This document shows, one piece after another, positions 37,973-46,598 of a DNA stretch of 64,000 nt. The notes beneath the pieces are model-generated. The model was not told the origin of the DNA, did not search any database, and was given only the letters and a program-made list of their open reading frames with translations. The position numbers and the translations under genes are program-made. The stretch's first letter is position 1, and each line of letters begins with the position of its first letter. Origin of the DNA: Bacteroidales bacterium (GTDB taxonomy: Bacteria > Bacteroidota > Bacteroidia > Bacteroidales > UBA932); assembly GCA_024693285.1 (NCBI GenBank), contig JAILLE010000045.1, positions 61,758 through 125,757 on the forward strand, written 5' to 3'.

Positions 37973-39847
37973 ATGATTATGAGAAATAGATTTTTACTTT
38001 TCCCCACCATGGCCGCGCTGGTGATTCTGTCAGCGTGCAGCCCCAAGACCGTCAACTCAAGGCGTGGAGTCGCTGATGACCAGCCTGATGGTGGCGCGTT
38101 CACCGAAAAGACCTTCCCGGTGGTCACTAAAGTCGCTCCGGACGGGGAAGTCACCCTTCGTTTCTACGACGCCCTTCCCGATGTTGTCTACATTTCAGCC
38201 GCTGATTTCCAGTCTATTGTGCTGCCTGGATCGACAATGACCGTCTCCCATACCGGTGTCGGGGAATACACTCTCGCCAATGGCGACGCCAAGGCGGTCG
38301 TGAACGTCAACAAGGATGTTTTCGTGTCCTCCGATTTCGACGCTTTCACGAATATGATGAGCCTCCTGCAGCCCGGAATGGCCAATGTATACTATGATGG
38401 TATGCCCTTCATCCGATACAAGGGCATTACCATGACACCGGCGGTCTCCACTGTCACGTTGGATTTCGCGAAATATGGGATAGACATCCATGCTGATGGC
38501 AAGGGTGCGGTCTATTTCCCGTTCGCCACACTAGCTGATATGTATTCCGACCTGTTCTATCACCACGCCGGTTTCAATGGTGAGAAGGTTGTGGCGAACA
38601 CATCTGTCAACGAGGTGAGTCTCGCCAGAATAGATCCAGACTACAACAAGGCCCTTTTAGCCAACAGGACCCGCTCCGCGTCCTTGGCGGAATTCACTTA
38701 TAAGGAACTCTGCTTCGCCATGGATCATTTTTACGGATTCCCCGGCCGTGTCGCTTTGAATGACAAGCTCATCGCGAAGGGCATGGACAAGACCCTCGAA
38801 GAGGATCTCAAGGCGGGCCCTACAATCAAGAAACTCTTGAAATCCACTGATTTGGCGGAGTTTATTGTTGGTATGGGAGGATTGAACGCCCTTTACTACG
38901 AGGGACATACTTCAATGGATATATCTTCAGCCATGGGCCGCGACCGCTCTCAGTATGAGGAGCTGGCCTCCGCCATCAAGCGTATCCAAGAAGAGAATAA
39001 GGATGTCATGGATGCCATCAGGGAAGGGCGCACCACTATGGGAGGCCGGTCTCTTGAGGTCATGGCGGTACGAACCCTGCGTCCACAGAGCTATGGCGAC
39101 ACCCAGGCCACTTACGTCAAGAAAGGCAACACGGCTGTTTGTGTGTTCAACTCGTTCAACACCAGGGCAGAGGACGCCTGGAAAGCATATTATGCGGGAA
39201 CGGGCCCCAAACCCAACATTGATGATAACAAGGGCGACTCGATGGTTATATTCCTTGACGCCCTCAACAAAGCCGAGGCGGATCCTGAGGTCGAGAACTT
39301 CATTGTTGACATCACCTCCAATGGTGGTGGGTCCGCGGACATAGTCATGGCCATGACATCCCTGATCATGAATAAGAGCTATCTTTGCTACGACAATCCA
39401 CTTACGAGACAAAGGTCCATTGTGGAGTATGAGGTTGACCGTAATTTCGACGGTGTGTTTGACGAAAAGGACAAGGATGTGAAGTACAATCTCAACTTCG
39501 GAGTATTGACCTCTGACATCTCTTTCTCTTGCGGAAACCTTTTCCCCTCAATGCTTAAGGACGCCGGCATCCCCGTGATAGGCGAGAAATCCGGTGGCGG
39601 AAGCTGCGCCATCCAGGCCATGTGCACCGCTGACGGGTTCTGTTTCCAGATATCGTCCTTCCGCTCAAGGCTGAACTCGCTTAAAGGCGAGAATATAGAT
39701 ACAGGAATCCTCCCCGATATTCCTATTGACGGTAATTCAATGGTTGAGGTTGTTGGACCCAATGAAACCAAGATGACTGTCAAGAATTATAAGGATTTTT
39801 ATGATATCGAGAAAGTCGGCCAATTAGTAAAAGAAAGAGCTAAATAA
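37973..39847 (+). CDS. S41 family peptidase, lipoprotein
   Basis: About 624 residues from the ATG at 37973; an ATG at 37979 is equally possible. The lipobox is VILSAC. The C-terminal part holds the S41 (tail-specific/CtpA-like) fold: VIFLDALNKAEADPEVENFIVDITSNGGGSADIVMAMTSL, then SDISFSCGNLFPSMLKDAGIPVIGEKSGGG with the candidate nucleophile Ser, then NSLKGENIDTGILPDIPI. It is likely an outer-membrane- or periplasm-anchored protease. The N-terminal 330 residues are Bacteroidetes-specific, and no PDZ domain is obvious. A dipeptidase gene follows 6 bases later. Confidence 0.85.
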   Translation: MIMRNRFLLFPTMAALVILSACSPKTVNSRRGVADDQPDGGAFTEKTFPVVTKVAPDGEVTLRFYDALPDVVYISAADFQSIVLPGSTMTVSHTGVGEYTLANGDAKAVVNVNKDVFVSSDFDAFTNMMSLLQPGMANVYYDGMPFIRYKGITMTPAVSTVTLDFAKYGIDIHADGKGAVYFPFATLADMYSDLFYHHAGFNGEKVVANTSVNEVSLARIDPDYNKALLANRTRSASLAEFTYKELCFAMDHFYGFPGRVALNDKLIAKGMDKTLEEDLKAGPTIKKLLKSTDLAEFIVGMGGLNALYYEGHTSMDISSAMGRDRSQYEELASAIKRIQEENKDVMDAIREGRTTMGGRSLEVMAVRTLRPQSYGDTQATYVKKGNTAVCVFNSFNTRAEDAWKAYYAGTGPKPNIDDNKGDSMVIFLDALNKAEADPEVENFIVDITSNGGGSADIVMAMTSLIMNKSYLCYDNPLTRQRSIVEYEVDRNFDGVFDEKDKDVKYNLNFGVLTSDISFSCGNLFPSMLKDAGIPVIGEKSGGGSCAIQAMCTADGFCFQISSFRSRLNSLKGENIDTGILPDIPIDGNSMVEVVGPNETKMTVKNYKDFYDIEKVGQLVKERAK

Positions 39848-39853
39848 TTCAAT

Positions 39854-41407
39854 ATGAAAAAGTTATTCGTGCTATTCACAGTCTTGTGCTGCGGTGTTGC
39901 CGTATGGGCCCAGGATGATGAATATTCAAGAGATGAGTGTACCAGCCTGGTGGTCGGGCGTCTCGCTTCAGCCGATGGCTCTGTTATAACCTCACATACT
40001 TGCGATGGTGTCTCCCGTACTTGGATCACTGTCGAGCCTGCTGCCGATTATGGCCGGAAGCAGATGATGGATATTTACAAAAATACCCGTAAGACAGCCT
40101 TCAAGGGCGACACGACCGGTGTGCGTTTTGCCGGACAGATTCCTCAAGCCCGCCATACATACGCCTACCTTAACACCGCATATCCTTGCATGAACGAGAA
40201 GCAGGTGGCTATGGGAGAGACCACATTCTCCGGGCCGGACACCCTTCGCAACGGTGGTTCGATGTTCCTCATCGAGGAACTTGCCAGGGTCGCCCTTCAG
40301 CGCTGCGACAACGCCCGTGACGCTATCCGTATGATGGGTTCCTTAGCTGAAAAATACGGCTATGCCGATGGAGGCGAGTGCCTTACGGTTATTGATAAGA
40401 AAGAGGCGTGGTTCTTCGAGATCCTCGGCTGCGGACGTGGCAAGGTAGGTGCTGTCTGGGCCGCCCAAAGGGTGCCTGACGACGAGGTGGCCGTCTCAGC
40501 CAATATTCCCAGAATAGGTAAGATAGACAGGGCCAACAAGGATTATTTCATGGCTTCCGACAACGTTGAGGCCGTTGCCCTTGAATATGGGCTATGGGAC
40601 GGACAGGGAGACTTCGTGTTTTGGAAAGCTTATCATAGCTCCTATGGTGACGGTAAGAATTTTAAGGAGAGGGAATACGTGATACTCAACAGTTTAGCTC
40701 CTTCTCTGAAGCTTTCCTATGACGCTCCCGAGCTTCCGTTCTCAGTCAAGCCGGACGCCAAGGTTGATGTCCGTAAAGTCATGGAGGTTCTCCGCGGGAC
40801 ATACGAAGGACTTGAGTTCGACATGACCAAGAATCTCCTTGTCGAGGTTCCCGGAAAGGATGGCCAGCCCGCCACCAAGCAGGTCAGCCCCGTGGCCAAT
40901 CCCTGGCTTACGACTGACACTCGCAACATGATTAACGGTGTGGCTCCCGGAGCGGTGGAGTTCTCCCGTACAATCGCTGTCGCATGGTGTTCCCATTCGA
41001 CGGTAATCCAGGCTCGTGACTGGTTGCCTGACGAGGTTGGAGGAGTCTGCTGGTATGCTTTGGACAATCCTGGAGAGAGCCCTCGTTTCCCTATATTCAG
41101 TGGGACAACCGAGCTTCCAGCGGCTTTTGACACCTGTGGCATGAGGCGTTATGTTCCGGATGGGGCGCTTTGGACTTTCCGCCGGCCTAACCGTCTCGCC
41201 ACCTTGGCATGGCAGACCAATAAAGAGAGGGTCTATAATGATATTCAGACCATCGAAGAGCTTGGTTTCGAGGGACTTCCGGAAGTTGAAAAGAATCCTT
41301 CGACTTCAGTGTTGAACGCCTACACCGCCAAAATCTACGATGCGGCTGCCGCTCTTTGGAAAAAGCTGGAGGAAGACCTCTGGATGAAGCACGGAAGGGG
41401 CTTCTGA
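39854..41407 (+). CDS. C69 family dipeptidase, secreted
   Basis: A 517-residue protein with a signal peptide ending VWAQ. An Ntn-hydrolase C69 domain starts DECTSLVVGRLASADGSVITSHTCDG, with Cys29 as the likely nucleophile exposed after processing. Further family segments are GECLTVIDKKEAWFFEI and FSRTIAVAWCSHSTVIQARDWLPDEVGGVCWYALDNP. It would cleave dipeptides in the periplasm after the neighbouring S41 protease or other peptidases. Confidence 0.92.
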   Translation: MKKLFVLFTVLCCGVAVWAQDDEYSRDECTSLVVGRLASADGSVITSHTCDGVSRTWITVEPAADYGRKQMMDIYKNTRKTAFKGDTTGVRFAGQIPQARHTYAYLNTAYPCMNEKQVAMGETTFSGPDTLRNGGSMFLIEELARVALQRCDNARDAIRMMGSLAEKYGYADGGECLTVIDKKEAWFFEILGCGRGKVGAVWAAQRVPDDEVAVSANIPRIGKIDRANKDYFMASDNVEAVALEYGLWDGQGDFVFWKAYHSSYGDGKNFKEREYVILNSLAPSLKLSYDAPELPFSVKPDAKVDVRKVMEVLRGTYEGLEFDMTKNLLVEVPGKDGQPATKQVSPVANPWLTTDTRNMINGVAPGAVEFSRTIAVAWCSHSTVIQARDWLPDEVGGVCWYALDNPGESPRFPIFSGTTELPAAFDTCGMRRYVPDGALWTFRRPNRLATLAWQTNKERVYNDIQTIEELGFEGLPEVEKNPSTSVLNAYTAKIYDAAAALWKKLEEDLWMKHGRGF

Positions 41408-43522
41408 TTATTTCCCGGTAGCGATATCCCAATAAGATGTACCCTCTTCCATCAGGGCGAGGGTTGTGATGATCCAGCTTTGGATCCATCCGGTCAGGGT
41501 GCTTTGAGCTCCCCATCCGGCATCGGCGTTGGATGCCCAATAATCCCAGTCACGATAGTTGAACGCCCTGAACCAGGCTCCGTCCACGCTCTTGTGTTCC
41601 TCACTTCTCGCTTGGATCCTGACCAGGAACTCACCGAGGGAATCTGCCATCTTCCTGATTTGCGGATCACCTGTGGCGCAAGCGGCCTCGTTAAGGGCGA
41701 ACACGGCGAAGTTGCTGGTATAGAGCATGTCAGCGACAGGATCCCCGTTCCGGAATATAAGAGGAGCCTCACCGTTCCCGTAGTCTGAGTTCTTTTTTTC
41801 CGCACCGTAATTACCCTTGGCAGGATCTCCTAACTCTTCCCGGATCGCACCACACTCGGCTTGGTTCTTGGCTATGTCAGCCACGATTGTGTCTATCCAC
41901 GCTTTATGCTCCTCGGTTGGACTAACTCGATATAGCCAGGCCAGAGGCAGAAGCATTCTCGCCCTTTCCTGTTGAATGCCGTTTGTCCAGCCCCATTCAT
42001 TCGGGTAGGCGGCCATTGTCAAGGATATGGCTTTCTCGGTGAGATCCAAGTATTTCCGGTCCCCGGTGTTGGCATATTGCCAAAGGTAGCAAGCCCAAAT
42101 CCAACTCTCGTAATGGGGATGGGGATTAATGAGATCCCTGTTCTGATAATACTCCAGGCCGTTCTTTTGGATGTCTTGCTCATGGAGACGTCCGCCTCGG
42201 AACCCGTTCTTCCCCGTGGTGTTGAAGTTGGCGTCAATAGCCTCAGCGATCTTTTGGTCCCATTTGTCAGTTCCAAGGATTTTAGCGGCCAGGATTGTTC
42301 CGAGTATAGAGCGTGCGTTGTCATCCCCGTAATAGACCCATTTATGGGTGTATGCCCAGCCTAGCAGTCCGTAGGTCGGACTTTCCGGATCGTCTCTTGG
42401 ACCATCCCGGAACTCTTTGAACGAGTAGTCAGAGAGACGTTCCGCGATTGCTTTATATTCTTTATTATCAAGTAGTTCTCCAGCAATAGCGAAGGCCATG
42501 GCGGACTCTCCTTGAATATCGTCCCTGATCCAGTAGCGGTAGGCTTGGCGGCCGTCTTTATAGATGGCTGAGCAATGGCCTTCCAAGACGCCCAAGGTGC
42601 CGTCTCCGTTCGGTGCGTCCGCCGGTAGTTCTGGTCCTACAGGCATCGTTCCGTCACCCATGTAGCGCATCAGCCATGATTCTTTCCAGTCCTGGTGAAT
42701 CAGGAAATGTCCGTTAAAGAACCATTCGATGCCTTTGGCGATCGCGTCTTTTTTCGCTGTCTTAGGAAGCTTATCGGTTTCTGAATATGTCGGGGCTACG
42801 GTCGTGGGCCATTCTTTGAATGACACTTTCTTTCCTGTAAGATCCGACATCACGGTTTCCCAGAAGAGTTTCCAATTTCTCTCCGGCATGAACCTCAACT
42901 TGGCGAAGTCGCTCAGTTTCGAGGTGCTGATCCAAATATTCTCGTTTGGCTTGAAAACCAGTGGGCTGCTCGGCGTGTCCTCCAAGCCGAACACCGCTGT
43001 GTCGAATCCGGCGACTCTTGCGATAACCATCAAGGGATCAGCCGCTTCCGTTATATAATAAACAGCCCTGTTGATGGTCAGAAGATCCATGGGTTTAAGG
43101 TTGTCACCAATCTGTTTCGTGACCACAACCCTCTCGACTCCGATCTCTTCCAATTCGGGTTCTTCGGACCCTGAGCTTGTTGAAGGGGCTGGAACTGTAG
43201 CGAATTCAGCGAATACCTTCAGGTTTTTCGACCTGATGGTCTCAAGGTTTTCCGTGCTGATTTCCTGAGTTTTCTCGGGATATTCATTACTCAGCAGCAA
43301 GACCGCGGAGCCTGGCTTGGCCTTGTCCAGAGCGTCCTCCACGGAGCCATATTCATAGACTCTCGCCCCTTCATCTTGAAGCAGTCCTACAAGGTCGTTG
43401 CCCGTGGTTTGACCTGATACATATATGCTCCTGTGTCTTAACGGGTTCTGGTTCCCGAAGATATAAATGAATAACCATGCGAGCAGGATTATTCCGAGAA
43501 TTTGTAGAATCCTATCTTTCAT
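41408..43522 (-). CDS. Membrane-anchored protein with alpha/alpha-barrel (six-hairpin glycosidase-like) domain
   Basis: A 704-residue protein with one N-terminal helix (ILGIILLAWLFIYIFG). A Rossmann-like region (RSIYVSGQTTGNDLVGLLQDEGARVYEY...AVLLLSNEY, about residues 31-170) comes next, then an alpha/alpha-toroid-like region from about 270 to the end rich in W, Y and G (ESWIWACYLWQYANTGDRKYL, GWGAQSTLTGWIQSW). A glycosidase or lyase role is possible, but I recognise no family motif. Residues 111-119 (PAPSTSSGS) come from a dispersed repeat. It overlaps ispE by four bases, so it is co-transcribed. Confidence 0.7.
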   Translation of the reverse strand: MKDRILQILGIILLAWLFIYIFGNQNPLRHRSIYVSGQTTGNDLVGLLQDEGARVYEYGSVEDALDKAKPGSAVLLLSNEYPEKTQEISTENLETIRSKNLKVFAEFATVPAPSTSSGSEEPELEEIGVERVVVTKQIGDNLKPMDLLTINRAVYYITEAADPLMVIARVAGFDTAVFGLEDTPSSPLVFKPNENIWISTSKLSDFAKLRFMPERNWKLFWETVMSDLTGKKVSFKEWPTTVAPTYSETDKLPKTAKKDAIAKGIEWFFNGHFLIHQDWKESWLMRYMGDGTMPVGPELPADAPNGDGTLGVLEGHCSAIYKDGRQAYRYWIRDDIQGESAMAFAIAGELLDNKEYKAIAERLSDYSFKEFRDGPRDDPESPTYGLLGWAYTHKWVYYGDDNARSILGTILAAKILGTDKWDQKIAEAIDANFNTTGKNGFRGGRLHEQDIQKNGLEYYQNRDLINPHPHYESWIWACYLWQYANTGDRKYLDLTEKAISLTMAAYPNEWGWTNGIQQERARMLLPLAWLYRVSPTEEHKAWIDTIVADIAKNQAECGAIREELGDPAKGNYGAEKKNSDYGNGEAPLIFRNGDPVADMLYTSNFAVFALNEAACATGDPQIRKMADSLGEFLVRIQARSEEHKSVDGAWFRAFNYRDWDYWASNADAGWGAQSTLTGWIQSWIITTLALMEEGTSYWDIATGK
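43167..43188 (-). repeat. Type-2 dispersed short repeat inside a coding region, copy A
   Basis: The minus strand contains CCCCTTCAACAAGCTCAGGG, encoding part of PAPSTSSGS. A related unit is in sufD at 45104-45123. It matches a short repeat frequently seen in bacterial genomes, from memory. Confidence 0.6.
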
Positions 43523-44445
43523 TTCTTATAGATTCCAAATATTGCCGAGCCTGATCCAGACATGGCGGCATAGATCGCACCGCTGTCGTAGAGTGATTGT
43601 TTGATGGCCGCCAACTCAGGATGCGCCTTAAACACTGTCGCCTCAAAGTCATTGACCAGTAAATCTTTCCACTCCTCTATCGGCCTCTTAAGCACATTTT
43701 TAATGCTTCTGTCTTCCATTGGTATGTGTGGTACGATGCCGCGATATGCTTCGGCGGTGGAGACTGAGATGCCTTCCAGGACGAGAACCTTGACCACATA
43801 ACCATCCAGGTCCAGGCCGAACGGCTCCAAGATCTCCCCTCTCCCAGTGCCGATCATCGGCTTGTTCCAAACGAAAAAGGCGCAGTCGCTGCCGAGTTTG
43901 GAAGCGTATTCAGCGAGTTTCGAGTCGGAAAGGTTCAATTCGAAGAGTTCATTGAGGGCTTTGAGAGTAAATGCGGCATCGGCGGATCCGCCTCCGAGTC
44001 CGGCTCCGACAGGGGCGTTTTTTTCCAGGAATATTTTTACAGGCGGGAGTTGGAAATCATTGGCTAGTAGGAAGTAAGCCTTTGCGCAAAGGTCTTTCAG
44101 CGGATCCCAGTCCACTCCTTCCGCCCTCGCTATAGTGATCATCAACTTCCCATCCTCGCTTATTCCCTGAGTGATGATGGGCGGCCAGACCTCCCATTGC
44201 CGGACATTTACCCGGATAGGGCGCGAAGCGTAGGGAGGCAATGGGAGGTCTGGCCGCTCGTTAGAGCCGTAGCTGGCGAAAAGGCTGGCGGAGGTGCGGC
44301 TATAGTCGTCGCCGGTGATGACTTCCAGGGTGTCTCCGAACTCATGGCATGGGACGAAGAGAGTCTCGATGTCATGGTAGCCATCGTCTCTTTTCCGTAG
44401 GACATTCAGCCCGAAATTCAGCTTTACATTTGTCCGGAGAATCAT
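43519..44445 (-). CDS. ispE: 4-diphosphocytidyl-2-C-methyl-D-erythritol kinase with in-frame palindromic insertion
   Basis: A 308-residue GHMP kinase of the MEP isoprenoid pathway: N-terminal KLNFGLNVLRKRDDGYHDIETLFVP, ATP loop APVGAGLGGGSADAA and C-terminal MSGSGSAIFGI. Bacteroidetes IspE is normally about 270-275 residues. The excess is residues of about 60-90 (from GSNERPDLPLP to QWEVWPPI), between FASY and ITQGISEDGKL, and coincides with a 77-base palindromic element. The rest of the fold is complete, so the enzyme may tolerate the insert. It lies 5 bases after sufD. Confidence 0.93.
   Translation of the reverse strand: MILRTNVKLNFGLNVLRKRDDGYHDIETLFVPCHEFGDTLEVITGDDYSRTSASLFASYGSNERPDLPLPPYASRPIRVNVRQWEVWPPIITQGISEDGKLMITIARAEGVDWDPLKDLCAKAYFLLANDFQLPPVKIFLEKNAPVGAGLGGGSADAAFTLKALNELFELNLSDSKLAEYASKLGSDCAFFVWNKPMIGTGRGEILEPFGLDLDGYVVKVLVLEGISVSTAEAYRGIVPHIPMEDRSIKNVLKRPIEEWKDLLVNDFEATVFKAHPELAAIKQSLYDSGAIYAAMSGSGSAIFGIYKK
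44181..44257. repeat. 77-bp palindromic element inside ispE
   Basis: Perfect 21-base arms at 44181-44201 and 44237-44257 (starting GCGGCCAGACCTCCC and ending GGAGGTCTGGCCGC) enclose a 35-base loop that contains a smaller CCC-GGATA-GGG inverted pair. The arms encode QWEVWPP and RPDLPLP in the IspE frame. The form is that of a protein-coding palindromic element. Confidence 0.9.
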
Positions 44446-44450
44446 TATCT

Positions 44451-45200
44451 CTACACGTTATTATTGCCGACCAGTGAGCGTATGGCGTTTTCTATTCTTG
44501 TGGCCAGAATCTCATCATCAAGGCCGACGATGACTGGAGCCACGAACGAAATCATCTGCAGCACCTTGGCCTCTTCTTCCGGGATGCCTCTAGATCGCAT
44601 GTAAAACTGCTCATCTTCATTGAGTTTCCCGACCGTGGCGCCATGGGAACACTTAACGTCATCAGCATATATTTCCAGCTGGGGCTTCGTGTTGACAAGC
44701 GCCTCATCAGACAGGACTATGTTGTGGTTTTCCTGGTAGGCCTCGGTCTTTTGTGCGTCTTGCGCCACTATGATCTTCCCGAAGAAGGAGCATTTGGCCT
44801 CTCCTGACGCCAATCCGTTGAACAGTTGCCGAGAGATGCTTCCCCCCGCATGGTGGTTCATCGCTATGTTGAAGGTCACCTGATCTTTTCCTGAACTTAG
44901 GTATAATCCCTTCAGGTCCACAGTCGCTCCTGGTCCGGTAATGTCCACTGTGACAGGTATTTCCGCCGATATTCCCGGCAGAACCACAAATGTCACATCC
45001 AGCCTCTCCCCAGCCCCGACAACGAAGCTTTCCGGTCGGGAAGATTCAACCAGAATTACCGCCGGCCGGCCACCCGAGCCCGGCCGCGTCCATTCTCGCT
45101 GCGCCCCTCGACAAAGCTCAGGGCTCGCTGCGGCTGAGTACGGCCTAAGCTCGGCGGCCGCTCCGGCGGGGTTAGAACTGTTCGAATCCATTGCTTTCAA
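44451..45200 (-). CDS. sufD: SufD-like Fe-S assembly protein, N-terminally shortened
   Basis: A 249-residue protein with the SufD core: VDLKGLYLSSGKDQVTFNIAMNHHAGGSISRQLFNGL, KTEAYQENHNIVLSDEALVNTKPQLEIYADDVKCSHGATVGKLNEDEQFYMRSRGI. This is the scaffold partner of SufB and SufC. Typical SufD is about 400-450 residues, so the N-terminal half is missing. The first 55 residues are low-complexity and encoded by repeat-rich DNA. The 5' end overlaps sufC by 29 bases, which leaves no room for the missing part. It may still be functional, since only the beta-helix core contacts SufB and SufC. Confidence 0.88.
   Translation of the reverse strand: MKAMDSNSSNPAGAAAELRPYSAAASPELCRGAQREWTRPGSGGRPAVILVESSRPESFVVGAGERLDVTFVVLPGISAEIPVTVDITGPGATVDLKGLYLSSGKDQVTFNIAMNHHAGGSISRQLFNGLASGEAKCSFFGKIIVAQDAQKTEAYQENHNIVLSDEALVNTKPQLEIYADDVKCSHGATVGKLNEDEQFYMRSRGIPEEEAKVLQMISFVAPVIVGLDDEILATRIENAIRSLVGNNNV
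45095..45132. repeat. Type-2 repeat flanked by 9-bp direct repeats, in the sufD N-terminal coding region
   Basis: CTCGCTGCG occurs at 45095-45103 and again at 45124-45132. Between them lies CCCCTCGACAAAGCTCAGGG (45104-45123), related to the unit at 43167-43188. The direct repeats look like a target-site duplication, though coincidence is possible. Confidence 0.6.
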
Positions 45201-45912
45201 TCTTATCGATCAGTTCCCTTCCGCCATTAGCCACGATCCGCCCGTCCTTAAGGACATGAACCTTGTCTGGCTGGACATATTCCAGAAGCTTCTGGTAATG
45301 AGTGATAACTATAGCTGACTTCTCGGGAGTGTGCAGGGCGTTGACTCCGTCAGCCACAATCTTCAAAGCATCCACATCCAGTCCGCTGTCTGTCTCGTCA
45401 AGGATGGCCAGCACAGGATCCAGCATAGCCATCTGGAATATCTCGTTCCTTTTCTTCTCGCCTCCCGAGAAACCCACATTGACCTCCCTCTTGGCAAACT
45501 CCGGTTTCATCTGCACCAGAGCCATCTTCTCCTTCATCAGCTTGAGGAAATCCCCGCCTTTGATCGGATCCAATCCTTCCGCTTTGCGCCTTGAATTAAT
45601 GGCTGTCTTCATGAAGTTGGTTATCGACACTCCCGGAATCTCTATCGGATACTGGAAAGATAGGAACATTCCTGCCCAAGCCCGTTCTTCTGGCTTCATT
45701 TCCAACAGGTTCCGTCCCATGAACTCGATAGTTCCAGCCGTAACCTCATAGTCCGGTTTTCCGGTCAATACGGCGGAAAGGGTACTTTTCCCGGCTCCGT
45801 TCGGTCCCATCACCGCATGGATCTCTCCCCGGTTGATCTCAAGGTCGATTCCTTTGAGAATCTCCTTGTCTCCTATGCCGGCATGCAGTCCCTGTATTTT
45901 CAATAATGTCAT
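45172..45912 (-). CDS. sufC: Fe-S assembly ATPase SufC
   Basis: A 246-residue ABC-type ATPase of the SUF system. It has Walker A GPNGAGKST, signature FSGGEKKRNEIFQ, Walker B PVLAILDETDSGLDVDAL and an H-loop in IVITHYQKLL. The ExxE-rich Suf-specific wording separates it from transport ATPases. It forms the SufBCD scaffold complex. pnuC separates it from sufB, 26 bases upstream. Confidence 0.97.
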   Translation of the reverse strand: MTLLKIQGLHAGIGDKEILKGIDLEINRGEIHAVMGPNGAGKSTLSAVLTGKPDYEVTAGTIEFMGRNLLEMKPEERAWAGMFLSFQYPIEIPGVSITNFMKTAINSRRKAEGLDPIKGGDFLKLMKEKMALVQMKPEFAKREVNVGFSGGEKKRNEIFQMAMLDPVLAILDETDSGLDVDALKIVADGVNALHTPEKSAIVITHYQKLLEYVQPDKVHVLKDGRIVANGGRELIDKIESNGFEQF

Positions 45913-45938
45913 TATAGCGTTTATTATATTGTCAATCT

Positions 45939-46598
45939 TTATTTTCCTTCTCTATATAGCCTATACCAAGTCCAAAGCGACCAGAGGCCGTTTATGAGGT
46001 AGAGGGCGCTCACTATCGGCATGAATACCAGGCCGGCGCTTAGGTAAAGGGTGATGTTGGCGGCGTTCACGACCAACCAGACAATCCAGCAGTCCCATTT
46101 CTTTTGGGCTGAGAGGAACTGGGCCAGGAGCGTCAGCATCAGCACGAACGAATCCAGCCAAGGGGTAGGATCCGGACTGAAAGTCTTTGTCCACCAATTG
46201 GTTCCGAGCTGGCTCAAAACATATCCCCAGATCGCTCCCGCGACAACCACGACAGTCAGGGCTACGCACCACCCTCTCATGTCAAGCCGGCTGACCTTCA
46301 ATGCGGTTTCATCTTTCGCGCTCTTCTCGTCTTCTTTCGGGTGGGTCCATCTCCAGTGGCCGAAAGCGTTTATTCCGAATGCGATCGGTTGGAGCAGCAT
46401 CGCCGAATACAGATGTCTCTGCCAGAACAAGATGAATAGCAGGATGTTATACAGGTAGCCGACCCAGAAGTTGTACTTGCTGTTCCGTCCGGCCAGCACC
46501 ACGCAGGTCAGACCGGTGATCACGCCGACCAATTCCAGCCAGCTGACCCCCGCCCCACCCATCGTGAAAGCGATATTATTTATGTCAAATATATTCAT
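45939..46598 (-). CDS. pnuC: Nicotinamide mononucleotide transporter PnuC
   Basis: A 219-residue membrane protein with seven predicted helices. The PnuC signatures are WLELVGVITGLTCVVLAGRNSKYNFWVGYLYNILLF and LTLLAQFLSAQKKWDCWIVWLVVNAANITLYL. It imports nicotinamide riboside or a related vitamin. It sits between sufB and sufC and shares one base with the sufB stop (TAATG). This is an unusual insertion into a suf operon and suggests co-regulation rather than a direct role in Fe-S assembly. Confidence 0.93.
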   Translation of the reverse strand: MNIFDINNIAFTMGGAGVSWLELVGVITGLTCVVLAGRNSKYNFWVGYLYNILLFILFWQRHLYSAMLLQPIAFGINAFGHWRWTHPKEDEKSAKDETALKVSRLDMRGWCVALTVVVVAGAIWGYVLSQLGTNWWTKTFSPDPTPWLDSFVLMLTLLAQFLSAQKKWDCWIVWLVVNAANITLYLSAGLVFMPIVSALYLINGLWSLWTWYRLYREGK

